Positions 6,330 through 14,130 of a DNA stretch of 64,000 bases are shown piece by piece. This DNA is from a virus. The stretch covers positions 1 through 64,000 of IMG/VR virus record IMGVR_UViG_3300032223_001420, one strand, 5' to 3'. Both the position numbers and the translations under genes were made by a program. Below the pieces are notes generated by a model that was not told where the DNA came from, made no database searches, and saw nothing but the letters and a program-made list of their open reading frames with translations. Each line of letters starts with the position of its first letter. Position 1 is the stretch's first letter.

Positions 6330-6760
6330 AAATCGTTGTCGTTTCTGGTGGGTTTGACCCCATACATTCTGGTCACATTGCTTTGTTGCGTGATGCTTCA
6401 GAACTAGGTGACATTTTAATTGCAGGTTTAAATTCTGATGAATGGTTAACACGCAAAAAAGGTAAACCATTCATGCCATTCGGTGAACGTAAAATTGTTC
6501 TTGGTGCTATTCAATGGGTAGACACTGTTTGGACATTCGATGACCCTGATAATACTGCCTGTGATTTGCTTAAAAAAGTGAGAGAATATTATTTGCAAGA
6601 TACAACAGAGAATTACGAATTTGTATTCGCAAATGGTGGTGACAGAATCGAATCAAATAACGCAGAGGTAAATGTTGAGGGTTGGGAATTTGTTTACGGT
6701 ATTGGCGGATTCGATAAAAAGAATTCGTCGTCAAAAATTCTGAAAGACTGGAATGAGTAA
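6326..6760 (+). CDS. Cytidylyltransferase-like nucleotidyltransferase (RfaE/TagD type)
   Basis: Adds a nucleotide to a sugar or polyol phosphate. 'GGFDPIHSGHIALL' contains the HxGH motif (H14-H17) of the superfamily, and 'SSSKILKDW' at the C-terminus matches the second motif (ISSTxI). Length 144 aa fits the heptose-1-phosphate adenylyltransferase domain and TagD. The exact substrate is not clear. It opens a run of sugar genes (GT2, RmlC-like, GalE-like). It overlaps the previous gene by 4 nt. Confidence 0.85.
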   Translation: MKIVVVSGGFDPIHSGHIALLRDASELGDILIAGLNSDEWLTRKKGKPFMPFGERKIVLGAIQWVDTVWTFDDPDNTACDLLKKVREYYLQDTTENYEFVFANGGDRIESNNAEVNVEGWEFVYGIGGFDKKNSSSKILKDWNE

Positions 6761-6926
6761 AGGATCAAAACCAAGACCCATAGAAATACCGATGGAAAAG
6801 TTTAATGCTAACTGGGATACAATTTTTAAGAAAAAGGTGAAACATGAAAGTAGCAGTCGTAACGCCAACTGTGGGTGCAAAGATTCTGGAAAAGTGTGTA
6901 CAAAGTGTTCAACAACAAACGTATGA
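6753..6926 (+). CDS. Small conserved phage protein, 57 aa, with Cys-rich end
   Basis: The start 'MSKGSKPRPIEIP' followed by 'FNANWDTIF' matches a tiny protein common in T4-like phages (usually 25-35 aa, function unknown). Here the frame continues 83 nt into the glycosyltransferase gene, adding 'NCGCKDSG' and 'CTKC', a possible metal-binding end. The extension may be only a by-product of the overlap. The ATG overlaps the preceding stop codon. Confidence 0.6.
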   Translation: MSKGSKPRPIEIPMEKFNANWDTIFKKKVKHESSSRNANCGCKDSGKVCTKCSTTNV

Positions 6927-7593
6927 TAACATAGTACATTACATTTTTATTGATGGTTCGGAGCATGATAAAAAAGTCCAAGAAATTATCAAAGATTATG
7001 ATGTATCTCAAGTCTTACTTGAACAGAATGTCGGCAAAGGCTGGTATGGTCATCGTGTATATGCTGCATGTTCTTATTTGGTCGATGCTGATGTTATATG
7101 TTACCTCGATGAAGATAATTGGCTGGAACCTAATCACGTTGAGACATTGGTTCAAAAAATCAAAGAAGGTGCTGATTGGGCATACTCATTAAGAAAGATT
7201 TATGATAAAGATGGCGAATTCGTTTGTGAAGATAATTGCGAATCGCTAGGTAAGTGGCCAGTTTATTTTAACAAAGAACAATTCCATATTGATACTTCGT
7301 CATTCATGGTTAAACTTGATGTAGCCAACAAAATTGGTCCTGCATGGTATGGGCAATGGGGACAAGATCGCAAATTCTTCTCCGCACTCAAAACATACTT
7401 TCCCAATTACGCTTGTTCAAAAGAATATTCATTGTGCTATCGCTTAGATGGTAATGAAAACTCTGTGACTGCTGAATTCTTTGATGTGGGTAATGCTGAG
7501 AATGCTAAACAGTATCCAAATGGTTTTCCATGGAAAGAAAAATATAAACAAGAATATCTTGTCGGTCCAGGCATAACAATCGTAGGAAATTAA
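6844..7593 (+). CDS. Glycosyltransferase family 2
   Basis: Transfers a sugar from a nucleotide donor. The N-terminal GT-A fold begins 'MKVAVVTPTVGAKILEKCV', with 'IFIDGS' at about 34-39 and the metal-binding 'YLDEDNW' (DED at 89-91). A Trp/Tyr-rich second half (about 150-230) would bind the acceptor. Length 249 aa suits a GT2 domain. AAGGTG precedes the ATG. Neighbouring nucleotide-sugar genes suggest glycosylation of phage DNA, a virion protein or a host surface sugar; the target is unknown. Confidence 0.85.
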   Translation: MKVAVVTPTVGAKILEKCVQSVQQQTYDNIVHYIFIDGSEHDKKVQEIIKDYDVSQVLLEQNVGKGWYGHRVYAACSYLVDADVICYLDEDNWLEPNHVETLVQKIKEGADWAYSLRKIYDKDGEFVCEDNCESLGKWPVYFNKEQFHIDTSSFMVKLDVANKIGPAWYGQWGQDRKFFSALKTYFPNYACSKEYSLCYRLDGNENSVTAEFFDVGNAENAKQYPNGFPWKEKYKQEYLVGPGITIVGN

Positions 7594-7594
7594 G

Positions 7595-8092
7595 ATGAGA
7601 ATTGAGAATACACCACTTGATGGTGTGAGATTAGTTAAGCCTGATGTTTATGAAGATTATCGTGGCACAAACTTTGAACTATACAACGAAACAAAATTTC
7701 GTGATGAGGTTATATTCAACAATTTTGTAGTAGATAGTATTTCCACATCACGCAAACATACTCTCCGTGGTATTCACGGAGATAATAAAACTAAAAAACT
7801 TGTGTCGTGTCTGTATGGTACTATTCATATGGTCATCATCAATCGTGATCCCGATTCGAAACAATATAATAATTGGTTCCACATCACACTATCAGATCGC
7901 AACAAATATCAACTGTTGATACCACCAAAGTTTGGTAATGGTCATTTGGTCATGTCTGACGAAGCAGTGTTCAGTTACAAGTTAAGTGAATACTATGGCC
8001 GTGAATCTCAGTTCACAATCAAGTGGAATGATCCGATGCACAATTTCTTTTGGCCAATTAAAAATCCTATTCTTTCTGAAAGAGACGCATGA
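7595..8092 (+). CDS. rfbC: RmlC-like dTDP-sugar 3,5-epimerase
   Basis: Cupin-fold epimerase that in the rhamnose pathway epimerises C3 and C5 of dTDP-4-keto-6-deoxyglucose. 'DYRGTNFELYN' and 'HTLRGIHGD' (R58, H61) match the RmlC active-site pattern (DxRG, LRGLH), and 'FGNGHLVMSDEAVFSYK' matches its PxGxAHGF-x-LS-x-A-x-xxYK strand. Length 165 aa is slightly short of 180. It overlaps the GalE-like gene by 4 nt. Substrate specificity cannot be fixed. Confidence 0.85.
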   Translation: MRIENTPLDGVRLVKPDVYEDYRGTNFELYNETKFRDEVIFNNFVVDSISTSRKHTLRGIHGDNKTKKLVSCLYGTIHMVIINRDPDSKQYNNWFHITLSDRNKYQLLIPPKFGNGHLVMSDEAVFSYKLSEYYGRESQFTIKWNDPMHNFFWPIKNPILSERDA

Positions 8093-9042
8093 GAACAGCA
8101 TTGGTAACAGGTGGTGCAGGTTATCTAGGTAGTCATTTAGCAAAAGCATTAAAGAAAGCAGGTTACACTACAATCTGTTTTGACATTAAATCACCACGCA
8201 ATATGCTGTACTGGAATTATACGATAATTGGCGATGTTCGTTCGAATATTTTAAAAATAGCATTTGCTGAACATCCAATAGATGTTGTATTTCATCTAGC
8301 AGGTCGAATTGAAGTTGGTGAATCTGTAGAAAATCCAGAATTGTTCTGGGATGTGAATGTGGGTGGCACAACAAACCTACTTAATATAATGAGAGAAAAA
8401 AATGTTAGGAATATTGTTTATTCTTCTACTGCCGGTCTATATCGTTCTTCTGGGACGAACCTCTCCGAAAAAGATCAAATAGATGACAACAATCCGTATG
8501 CCAATAGCAAGTATGCTGCGGAGTGTGCAATTCGTAATTCAACTATGAACCATATTATTTTTAGGTTCTTCAATCTTGCTGGTGCTGATCCAGATGGTGA
8601 AATGGGTGAGATGCATAATCCAGAGACGCATCTGATTCCAGTGATGTTCGAAAATCTAAATAATTTCATTATTAATGGTAAGGGTTATAGAACACCAGAT
8701 GGTACATGCATTCGAGATTTCGTACATGTATCTGATGTTGCTGATGCTCATGTCGCTGCTGCCGACTATATGCAAACACGACTGCCAAATCAACCAACTC
8801 TATTCAATCTAGGAACAGGCAAAGGATATTCAGTATTGGAAGTAATTCATGCTGCTATTGAAGAACTTAAAATACCTATCAATTACGGATTCGGAGAACG
8901 GCGTGAAGGTGATCCACCACGACTTGTTGCTATCACAGACCTTGCTAAAAAACATTTAAAATTCAAACCTAAACACGACTTAAAATCTATATTGAGAACG
9001 GCATACGCTTGGCATGAAAAACACAGACGAAATAACATTTGA
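8089..9042 (+). CDS. galE: GalE-like NAD-dependent sugar epimerase (extended SDR)
   Basis: Most like UDP-glucose 4-epimerase. The NAD-binding 'GGAGYLGSH' is at 8-16, Ser/Thr at 112-114, the catalytic pair Y137-K141 in 'PYANSKYAAE', and the GalE signature 'YRTPDGTCIRDFVHVSDVA' in the C-terminal part with 'ERREGDPP' near the end. Length 317 aa fits. It probably supplies a nucleotide sugar for the glycosyltransferase upstream. The ClpP gene starts inside it (29-nt overlap). Confidence 0.9.
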   Translation: MRTALVTGGAGYLGSHLAKALKKAGYTTICFDIKSPRNMLYWNYTIIGDVRSNILKIAFAEHPIDVVFHLAGRIEVGESVENPELFWDVNVGGTTNLLNIMREKNVRNIVYSSTAGLYRSSGTNLSEKDQIDDNNPYANSKYAAECAIRNSTMNHIIFRFFNLAGADPDGEMGEMHNPETHLIPVMFENLNNFIINGKGYRTPDGTCIRDFVHVSDVADAHVAAADYMQTRLPNQPTLFNLGTGKGYSVLEVIHAAIEELKIPINYGFGERREGDPPRLVAITDLAKKHLKFKPKHDLKSILRTAYAWHEKHRRNNI

Positions 9043-9547
9043 CGATCACAACCACTTTCTTACTGGTGAAATAAACGGTGAGAGTGTAGAGAAAGCGATT
9101 CGTTGGATTATGATGGGTTCAAACAATCCATCACCAGATCATCCAATGAGGTTGTATATTAATTCAGATGGGGGCAGTCTAATCGACGCATTTGCTTTGG
9201 TAGATGTAATGCGTACTTCTCCTGTACCTATCGCTACTCTCGGCATGGGTAATCTGATGAGTTCTGCATTTATGATATTTGCTGCTGGTACATTAGGTAA
9301 ACGAGCAATCGCTAAAAACACCAGTATCATGATTCATCAATTCAATTCCGACTATACTGGTAAGTACCATGACATGAAAGCATATGCTGAAGAGATTGAT
9401 AGAATCAATTATCGCATGGTTGCAGAGTTAGCACGAAACGGTAATTTTAATGAAATGGAAGTATCAACCAAACTATTGAAACCGAGCGATGTTTGGTTAA
9501 CCGCAGAGGGATTGGTAGAACTCGGATTTGCAGATATCATTTTCTAG
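9014..9547 (+). CDS. clpP: ClpP-like serine protease
   Basis: Expected to form barrel-shaped self-compartmentalised protease rings. 'YINSDGGSLIDAF' is the oxyanion-loop region. The catalytic triad is probably Ser83 ('GNLMSSAF'), His108 ('MIHQF') and Asp159. Length 177 aa is slightly shorter than bacterial ClpP (about 195). Phage ClpP may process virion proteins or replace host ClpP; no ATPase partner is nearby. It starts 29 nt before the galE stop. Confidence 0.88.
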   Translation: MKNTDEITFDDHNHFLTGEINGESVEKAIRWIMMGSNNPSPDHPMRLYINSDGGSLIDAFALVDVMRTSPVPIATLGMGNLMSSAFMIFAAGTLGKRAIAKNTSIMIHQFNSDYTGKYHDMKAYAEEIDRINYRMVAELARNGNFNEMEVSTKLLKPSDVWLTAEGLVELGFADIIF

Positions 9548-9560
9548 GAGAGTAATAAAT

Positions 9561-9710
9561 ATGTTGTCTGGAGGCAAGAAGTTTCAGAAACCCGAAAAGA
9601 CTAAGTTTCGCAAACATCAAGAAAGCGAACCTAAGCACAACAAACAACAAAAGCATCATGATAAATCCATGTATCGCTTACTGAAACAGGAGAAAGATTA
9701 TGTCGTATAA
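9561..9710 (+). CDS. Small very basic protein, 49 aa
   Basis: No family recognised. It is rich in Lys, His and Gln (KFQKPEKTKFRKHQE), which suggests nucleic-acid binding. TAGGAG precedes the ATG at 9561, which is chosen over 9528. It overlaps the next gene by 11 nt. Confidence 0.5.
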   Translation: MLSGGKKFQKPEKTKFRKHQESEPKHNKQQKHHDKSMYRLLKQEKDYVV

Positions 9711-9861
9711 AGACGAATTGAGGCGTCAAATTGAAGAATTGGAAAAACAAGTAGACTCCGACAAAACTCGTTTGAACAATCTTTATCAAGAATTGAGCAG
9801 CATTAATATGAAAGAACGTGCTGAAGCAGCATTCAGTTCACAACAACTTCTCAAAGGCTAG
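9700..9861 (+). CDS. Small coiled-coil protein, 53 aa
   Basis: Residues 4-40 form a continuous amphipathic helix with heptad spacing (LRRQIEELEKQV, then LNNLYQELSSI). AGGAG precedes the ATG. Function unknown. It ends 18 nt before a late-type promoter octamer. Confidence 0.55.
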   Translation: MSYKDELRRQIEELEKQVDSDKTRLNNLYQELSSINMKERAEAAFSSQQLLKG

Positions 9862-9878
9862 TTTCCCTTTCCTGTTTG

Positions 9879-9886
9879 TATAAATA
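9879..9886 (+). promoter_or_regulatory. T4-type late promoter octamer TATAAATA
   Basis: Exact match to the T4 late promoter, 19 nt before the fibre gene at 9906. GGAG at 9894-9897 lies between. T4-like late transcription needs gp55 and gp33; a gp33-like gene is at 19542. Confidence 0.65.
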
Positions 9887-9905
9887 AGCAAATAGGAGAC
9901 TAATT

Positions 9906-10613
9906 ATGCCATTAGTAAAAGTATCTTCGGGAAACATACAAGACGGAACAATTATTGCCGATGATTTGGCAAACCTAGCGGTCAACGGAGCTAAACTAGG
10001 AATCTATTCTGTTAGTGGTAACAATCTCGGAATTCAGTCAGTCAGCGGTAACAACATCGGTCTAGGCGCTATCAGTGCTAACCACTTTGGCGGTGGCGGT
10101 GTTACTTCTTCTGTTCTATCGCCAAATCTTTCAATCTCTACTGTTAGAGTAGCTGAGACAATTAATATTGTCAGCTATTCGGTTCAAGGTAATTATAATG
10201 TTCATATAGGAAATAGCACTGTATATCATTTCCTTGCAAACTCTTCAGGGAACGTAACTTTTAATTTAGTTGCTAATAGCGGACCCGCTACAGGAACAAC
10301 TGGTCGTGCAAACGATTTAATTAGTATTGGTCAATCTATTTCCGCAGCCATGTTATTTAAACAAGGCTCGACACGATATCGTGCAAACGTTTATATTGAT
10401 GGTGTGTTGCAAACTGCTTATTGGGCTGGAAATGCACAACCGCAATATACAACATCAGCAGGTGCACAGTCGATGACATATGATGCTTATAATTTCAGTA
10501 TCATTAAAATAGGAAACGATCAATATACAGTCTTCGCTTCTAACACACCGTATGGACAAGCGAATGGTCAAGGTATGGGTCCTATTAATGCTCCATTTGG
10601 ACCGGTTCAATAA
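9906..10613 (+). CDS. Fibre-associated structural protein, 235 aa
   Basis: The N-terminal part (5-70) is a repetitive beta-like stretch (SVSGNNLG, SVSGNNIG, then LGAISANHFGGGG) similar in style to the fibre gene at 52315. The C-terminal part is Asn/Ser/Gly/Tyr-rich. It overlaps the glycine-rich protein that follows by one base. It is probably a small tail-fibre or decoration protein; no family was identified. Confidence 0.6.
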   Translation: MPLVKVSSGNIQDGTIIADDLANLAVNGAKLGIYSVSGNNLGIQSVSGNNIGLGAISANHFGGGGVTSSVLSPNLSISTVRVAETINIVSYSVQGNYNVHIGNSTVYHFLANSSGNVTFNLVANSGPATGTTGRANDLISIGQSISAAMLFKQGSTRYRANVYIDGVLQTAYWAGNAQPQYTTSAGAQSMTYDAYNFSIIKIGNDQYTVFASNTPYGQANGQGMGPINAPFGPVQ

Positions 10614-11626
10614 TGCCAATTAGAAGTTCAATCGCCAACTCTATAAAATCCTTTGGTGCTGATCGCACCGGAGGTATTCCCAAAACTGCTCCTCCAGGAA
10701 TTGATTATATCGTACTTGCTGGAGGTGGTGGGGGTGGATATAGTGGAGGCGGAGGTGGCGGCGGCGGTGGTTTAGTAGTCGGTTCTGGTTATCCTGTTGC
10801 ATCAGGTATTACATTAACTTTTACTGTTGGTGGCGGTGGTGCGGGTGGCAATCCTGGTGGTACTTCACAAATAACTGGACCAAGCACACCAACCATTACT
10901 GCCAATGGCGGTGGCGATGGTGCTGATGGACCCGGTGGTGCTAACATTGGTGGTTCTGGTGGTTCTGGTGGAGGTGGTGCTAGAGATCAACCTGCGTCGA
11001 ATTCTGGATCAGGAGCAGGAACACCAGGACAAGGAAATAGAGGTGGTTATGGTGGTCAGCCTCCTCAAGGCGCTGCTGGTGGTGGAGGTGGTATTGGTGG
11101 AAATGGTCAAGATGGTCAATCCAATCCTGGTCAACCATATGATTTAGGAAGAAATGGTGCAGATGGTAGAGCCATACACGATTTTTGGGGTGGCTTTGGA
11201 TATGGCTATTTAAATCCCGCTATTGCTCCTGCTGCTGGACCTTGGACAAGTTTTAATATGGGTTGTGGTGGGGGAAATGGAATTCAACGAGATGGTAATC
11301 AACCGGCTGGGAATGGTGGTTCAGCATCTTCTATACCAGCGGCTTATCCACACACAGGCGGCGATGGTGGTGGTGGTCCAGGTTCTGCAAAACCAGCAAA
11401 TAGTGCTATTCAATACACCGGTTCGGGTGGGGGTGGTGCTCCTCCAAATCCTGGTGGTGGCGCAAGTCCTGCTGGCGGTGCAGGTTCTGGTGGTAGTATA
11501 ATTGTTCGATTTGATGAATTTTATAGTAATTCTGTAAGTATAACTGGTGGTCCATTATTATACACATATCAAAATGGATATCATCACTATCATTTTTTAG
11601 GCACCGGAACATTTGCATTTAATTAA
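10613..11626 (+). CDS. Glycine-rich adhesin-like protein, one Gly-rich domain
   Basis: 337 residues. Residues 25-300 form one glycine-rich domain beginning 'GIDYIVLAGGGGGG' and ending 'GSIIVRF', followed by a short beta tail with 'GYHHYHFLGTG'. Runs of glycine separated by short variable loops resemble the polyglycine-II packing of T-even-type adhesins (gp38-like). It is the smallest of four such proteins here and stands far from the other three. Confidence 0.75.
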   Translation: MPIRSSIANSIKSFGADRTGGIPKTAPPGIDYIVLAGGGGGGYSGGGGGGGGGLVVGSGYPVASGITLTFTVGGGGAGGNPGGTSQITGPSTPTITANGGGDGADGPGGANIGGSGGSGGGGARDQPASNSGSGAGTPGQGNRGGYGGQPPQGAAGGGGGIGGNGQDGQSNPGQPYDLGRNGADGRAIHDFWGGFGYGYLNPAIAPAAGPWTSFNMGCGGGNGIQRDGNQPAGNGGSASSIPAAYPHTGGDGGGGPGSAKPANSAIQYTGSGGGGAPPNPGGGASPAGGAGSGGSIIVRFDEFYSNSVSITGGPLLYTYQNGYHHYHFLGTGTFAFN

Positions 11627-11647
11627 TGTTGTAGAAATACAACACGC

Positions 11648-11676
11648 TTGACAAATAGCCAGTATTGCCGTATAAT
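11648..11676 (+). promoter_or_regulatory. Sigma-70 promoter, leaderless
   Basis: Consensus TTGACA (11648-11653), a 17-bp spacer and TATAAT (11671-11676). The expected start near 11683 lies about 3 nt before the ATG at 11686. Confidence 0.82.
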
Positions 11677-11685
11677 GGTAATACT

Positions 11686-12045
11686 ATGAAAAATTTGCCT
11701 TCTGTTGGTTCGACAGTTTCCGTAAATTGTCAATATTATACTGGTCCCGTGACGTTCGAAGGAGTAGTTATCAATCCACATCGTTGGTTAGAAGCTAACG
11801 AGTTCTGTTTACAAACTGACAACAAAGTTTTTCCTGTGTCAGTTATCAATCTAGCAAATGTTATCGATATTAAAATACTTAACGGTACGACAACATCTGT
11901 TCGCAAGTTCAAGGTTAAAGGTTCCAAGAACGATGAATATATTGTAACATTGTCGGGTAAGCATTTTTCTTGCCCCTGCATTGGTTTCAAATATCACAAC
12001 AAATGCAAACACATAACAAAAGTAAAAGATAAACTTGCCGCTTAA
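11686..12045 (+). CDS. SWIM-type zinc finger protein, 119 aa
   Basis: The C-terminal 'SCPCIGFKYHNKCKHI' is a SWIM motif (CxC-x8-CxH), which binds zinc and usually contacts DNA or proteins. The N-terminal half is beta-rich with no recognised domain. The ATG at 11686 directly follows the promoter; a longer reading from 11665 would start inside it. It is probably an early regulator or DNA-binding protein. Confidence 0.7.
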   Translation: MKNLPSVGSTVSVNCQYYTGPVTFEGVVINPHRWLEANEFCLQTDNKVFPVSVINLANVIDIKILNGTTTSVRKFKVKGSKNDEYIVTLSGKHFSCPCIGFKYHNKCKHITKVKDKLAA

Positions 12046-12049
12046 CCGC

Positions 12050-12078
12050 TTGACAAGTGGCTCACTTTTTGATACCAT
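12050..12078 (+). promoter_or_regulatory. Sigma-70 promoter, leaderless
   Basis: TTGACA (12050-12055), a 17-bp spacer and TACCAT (12073-12078). The expected start near 12085 is about 3 nt from the ATG at 12088, the same geometry as at 11648. Confidence 0.68.
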
Positions 12079-12087
12079 AACTATACT

Positions 12088-12477
12088 ATGATGATTCGCA
12101 TATACCACAAATCAAAGAAGAAGAAAGTAACAAAAAAGCAATTGCAAGAACATCAAGATTTTGAGCGTTCTATCAATGCCATACCGTTACCTTCTGGCGC
12201 CAAGGTCTTACCTACAAAGGTCAAGGTTCAGAAAAAGTCTGTGTTCACGTATCGTGTACCACGTGATATTGTACGTGCTGAGAGCCTTCCTGACACGGTT
12301 AAGGGCGCATTGACTAAAACAGGCATTATGAAAGATTACCACAAGCTCGATTCAAACGACCGTGAGATTGTGGATCATGTAGCATCTTGCACGGCACCAT
12401 TACATAAAGGTAATTATACCTATGTTACCGAAGGTATGAACCCTGCAAGTTTCGGTCGTAAAAACGAAGTATTATGA
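12088..12477 (+). CDS. Basic hypothetical protein, 129 aa
   Basis: No family recognised. The first 25 residues are strongly basic (KSKKKKVTKKQL). The gene starts ATGATG on a predicted leaderless message, so either ATG could be used. Confidence 0.6.
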   Translation: MMIRIYHKSKKKKVTKKQLQEHQDFERSINAIPLPSGAKVLPTKVKVQKKSVFTYRVPRDIVRAESLPDTVKGALTKTGIMKDYHKLDSNDREIVDHVASCTAPLHKGNYTYVTEGMNPASFGRKNEVL

Positions 12478-12482
12478 TCCGC

Positions 12483-12511
12483 TTGACAAATGGCACCAAT
12501 CATGATACACT
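12483..12511 (+). promoter_or_regulatory. Sigma-70 promoter
   Basis: TTGACA (12483-12488), a 17-bp spacer and TACACT (12506-12511) in the same GCTTGACAA context. Here a leader of about 26 nt carries TTGGAG before the ATG at 12544. Confidence 0.72.
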
Positions 12512-12543
12512 ATTATTTCTATTGTTAATTTGGAGTTTATATT

Positions 12544-12969
12544 ATGGCACGAACTAAAACAGGCGCACATGCACCTTACGTAAAACTTCTTGCTCTGTTG
12601 CAAGATGGCAACGTTGTAACCAAAGATGAAATCGAAGCTAGTCTGAGCAACGATATTCATGTCTATCGTCTTTCTACCTATATCTGGGATATTAAGACCA
12701 AAACTGAGGGTATCGTTCGAGTAATCAAGGATGGTCGTGCCGTCACAGGCTATCAGATCACCAATCCCGCAGTTGTCAAAGCCTATCTGGCTAAAGTTGG
12801 TATTGGCGACTTTGTTCCAGGTTCAGGTAATATCAAACCTTCAGCATCAAAATTTGCAGCCCCTAAAGTAAAATCACTTTCTGGTCTGAAAGCCAAGCCT
12901 GCTAAGAAGGCTAAACAAGCTAAGGTTGAAACACCTGTTACTGATGAGGTTGTCGAAATCACTGAATGA
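12544..12969 (+). CDS. Hypothetical protein with basic tail, 141 aa
   Basis: The N-terminal 85 residues (KLLALLQDGNVVTKDEI, then YRLSTYIWDIK and GYQITN) look like a winged-helix domain. The C-terminal 45 residues are a Lys/Ala/Pro-rich, histone-like tail (LKAKPAKKAKQAK). DNA binding is therefore plausible. The gene has its own promoter with a normal leader. Confidence 0.6.
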   Translation: MARTKTGAHAPYVKLLALLQDGNVVTKDEIEASLSNDIHVYRLSTYIWDIKTKTEGIVRVIKDGRAVTGYQITNPAVVKAYLAKVGIGDFVPGSGNIKPSASKFAAPKVKSLSGLKAKPAKKAKQAKVETPVTDEVVEITE

Positions 12970-12980
12970 TAAAAGTTTTC

Positions 12981-13050
12981 GGGGTGATGGCCGTTCTACG
13001 CCTATATTTCATTAAACAACAATGACTGTCGGGAGACAGACACGTGCCCC
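12981..13050 (+). other. Possible folded RNA element in an intergenic gap
   Basis: In the gap 12970-13070, CTGTC (13026-13030) and GACAG (13035-13039) form a hairpin with a GGGA (GNRA) loop. GGGG (12981-12984) can pair with CCCC (13047-13050) around it. No ORF longer than 13 codons is visible. It could be a leader structure for the gene at 13071. Confidence 0.3.
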
Positions 13051-13070
13051 ATTTTCTTTCTAAGGTGATT

Positions 13071-13304
13071 ATGTCGAAATTTACAAGTTGGGTTTCAAAG
13101 AAGTGGTCAGCACTTGAGGATCGTTCACTCAAGGCGATTGACTCTGCACATTTTTACAGTGCGTTATTTACTGAACGACAAAAATTTTATATGCTGGTAG
13201 TAATCATGGCAATTCTTGCAATGATTGGTGCAAGGGGTGCTGTTGAATTTATTGCCTTTGTTTATGTGATGAATAAAATTACACCTGATGAGGATCAGAA
13301 ATGA
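13071..13304 (+). CDS. Small membrane protein, 77 aa
   Basis: A charged N-terminal 38 residues are followed by hydrophobic segments at about 39-70 (MLVVIMAILAMIGA, then AVEFIAFVYVM). TAAGGTG precedes the ATG at 13071, which is chosen over a GTG at 13044. It overlaps the lipoprotein gene by 4 nt. The pairing with a lipoprotein could suit an envelope or lysis function, but this is a guess. Confidence 0.6.
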   Translation: MSKFTSWVSKKWSALEDRSLKAIDSAHFYSALFTERQKFYMLVVIMAILAMIGARGAVEFIAFVYVMNKITPDEDQK

Positions 13305-13549
13305 ATATTAAAATCTTAGTTGCTGCTTTGCCGTTATTGTTGACGGCTTGTGCAGCTACAAACAATCCCAACAAATCAAACTTGTCTGATGCAGAGTTTA
13401 TTCGTATGCAACAAGACCAGATGGTTAAGATGGAACGTGAAATGGAAAAACGTGAACAAGAGTTGAAATTTCAACACTTAAAAGATTTACAAATGATCAG
13501 TATGCAGCAAAAAGCAAAAAATTCCGAATGCAAACTTCTCTGCTTCTAA
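13301..13549 (+). CDS. Small lipoprotein, 82 aa
   Basis: The signal peptide ends in the lipobox 'LLTAC' with Cys17 as the lipidated residue. The mature part is a charged helix (MVKMEREMEKREQEL) likely to form a coiled coil, ending 'CKLLCF'. Outer-membrane spanin subunits share this plan, but the partner upstream does not look like a normal inner-membrane spanin. A lysis role is possible, not shown. Confidence 0.65.
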   Translation: MNIKILVAALPLLLTACAATNNPNKSNLSDAEFIRMQQDQMVKMEREMEKREQELKFQHLKDLQMISMQQKAKNSECKLLCF

Positions 13550-13550
13550 T

Positions 13551-14126
13551 ATGAATATTTTCTACCTCGACCACGATGTTCGCAAATGTGCAGAAATGCA
13601 CAACGACAAACACGTGGTCAAAATGATCTTAGAATATGCCCAACTTCTATCTACTGCTCACCGTATTCTTGACGGTGTTCTATCTACTGGCGTCAGTGCT
13701 TCTGGTCGCAAGAAAACTGTATATGTTCTTGCCGATAACCGTGATACCACTTTGTACTCTGCTACTCACGCTAATCATCCGAGCGCAATATGGGTAAGGC
13801 AATCAGATGCAAACTATATGTGGTTGGCTGAACTACTGGAAGAATGCTGCAAAGAATATACCTATCGTTATGATAAAGTTCATAAAGTCGAACGTGATGG
13901 GCTGATGCAGGCGTTGAAAAATCAGTTCCCTATAAACATACCTCATGGTACATTTACTGAACCAACACCTGCTATGCCTGAAGATGTTAAAGTGCTGCGT
14001 GAAGTTCATACTGATCGTTATGTCTTAGATTCGTTGGCGTCTTATCGAAACTACTATATACAGAATAAGACACACTTAGCCAACTGGAAAAAACGTGAAG
14101 TTCCAACATGGTACAATACTAAATAA
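13551..14126 (+). CDS. Conserved T4-like phage protein, 191 aa
   Basis: The start 'MNIFYLDHDVRKCAEMHNDKHVVKMILEYAQLLSTAHR' segment (residues 1-38) is a hallmark of a protein widespread in T4-like phages. It is sometimes annotated as related to pyrimidine dimer DNA glycosylase, but I cannot confirm catalytic residues. Clustered His, Asp and Lys in the N-terminus look like an active site. Treat the function as unknown. It starts 1 nt after the lipoprotein stop. Confidence 0.6.
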   Translation: MNIFYLDHDVRKCAEMHNDKHVVKMILEYAQLLSTAHRILDGVLSTGVSASGRKKTVYVLADNRDTTLYSATHANHPSAIWVRQSDANYMWLAELLEECCKEYTYRYDKVHKVERDGLMQALKNQFPINIPHGTFTEPTPAMPEDVKVLREVHTDRYVLDSLASYRNYYIQNKTHLANWKKREVPTWYNTK

Positions 14127-14130
14127 AATT

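Noticed and set aside
9554-9561. AATAAATA octamer as a late promoter
   Set aside because: It overlaps the ATG of the gene at 9561, so a transcript would start inside the gene.
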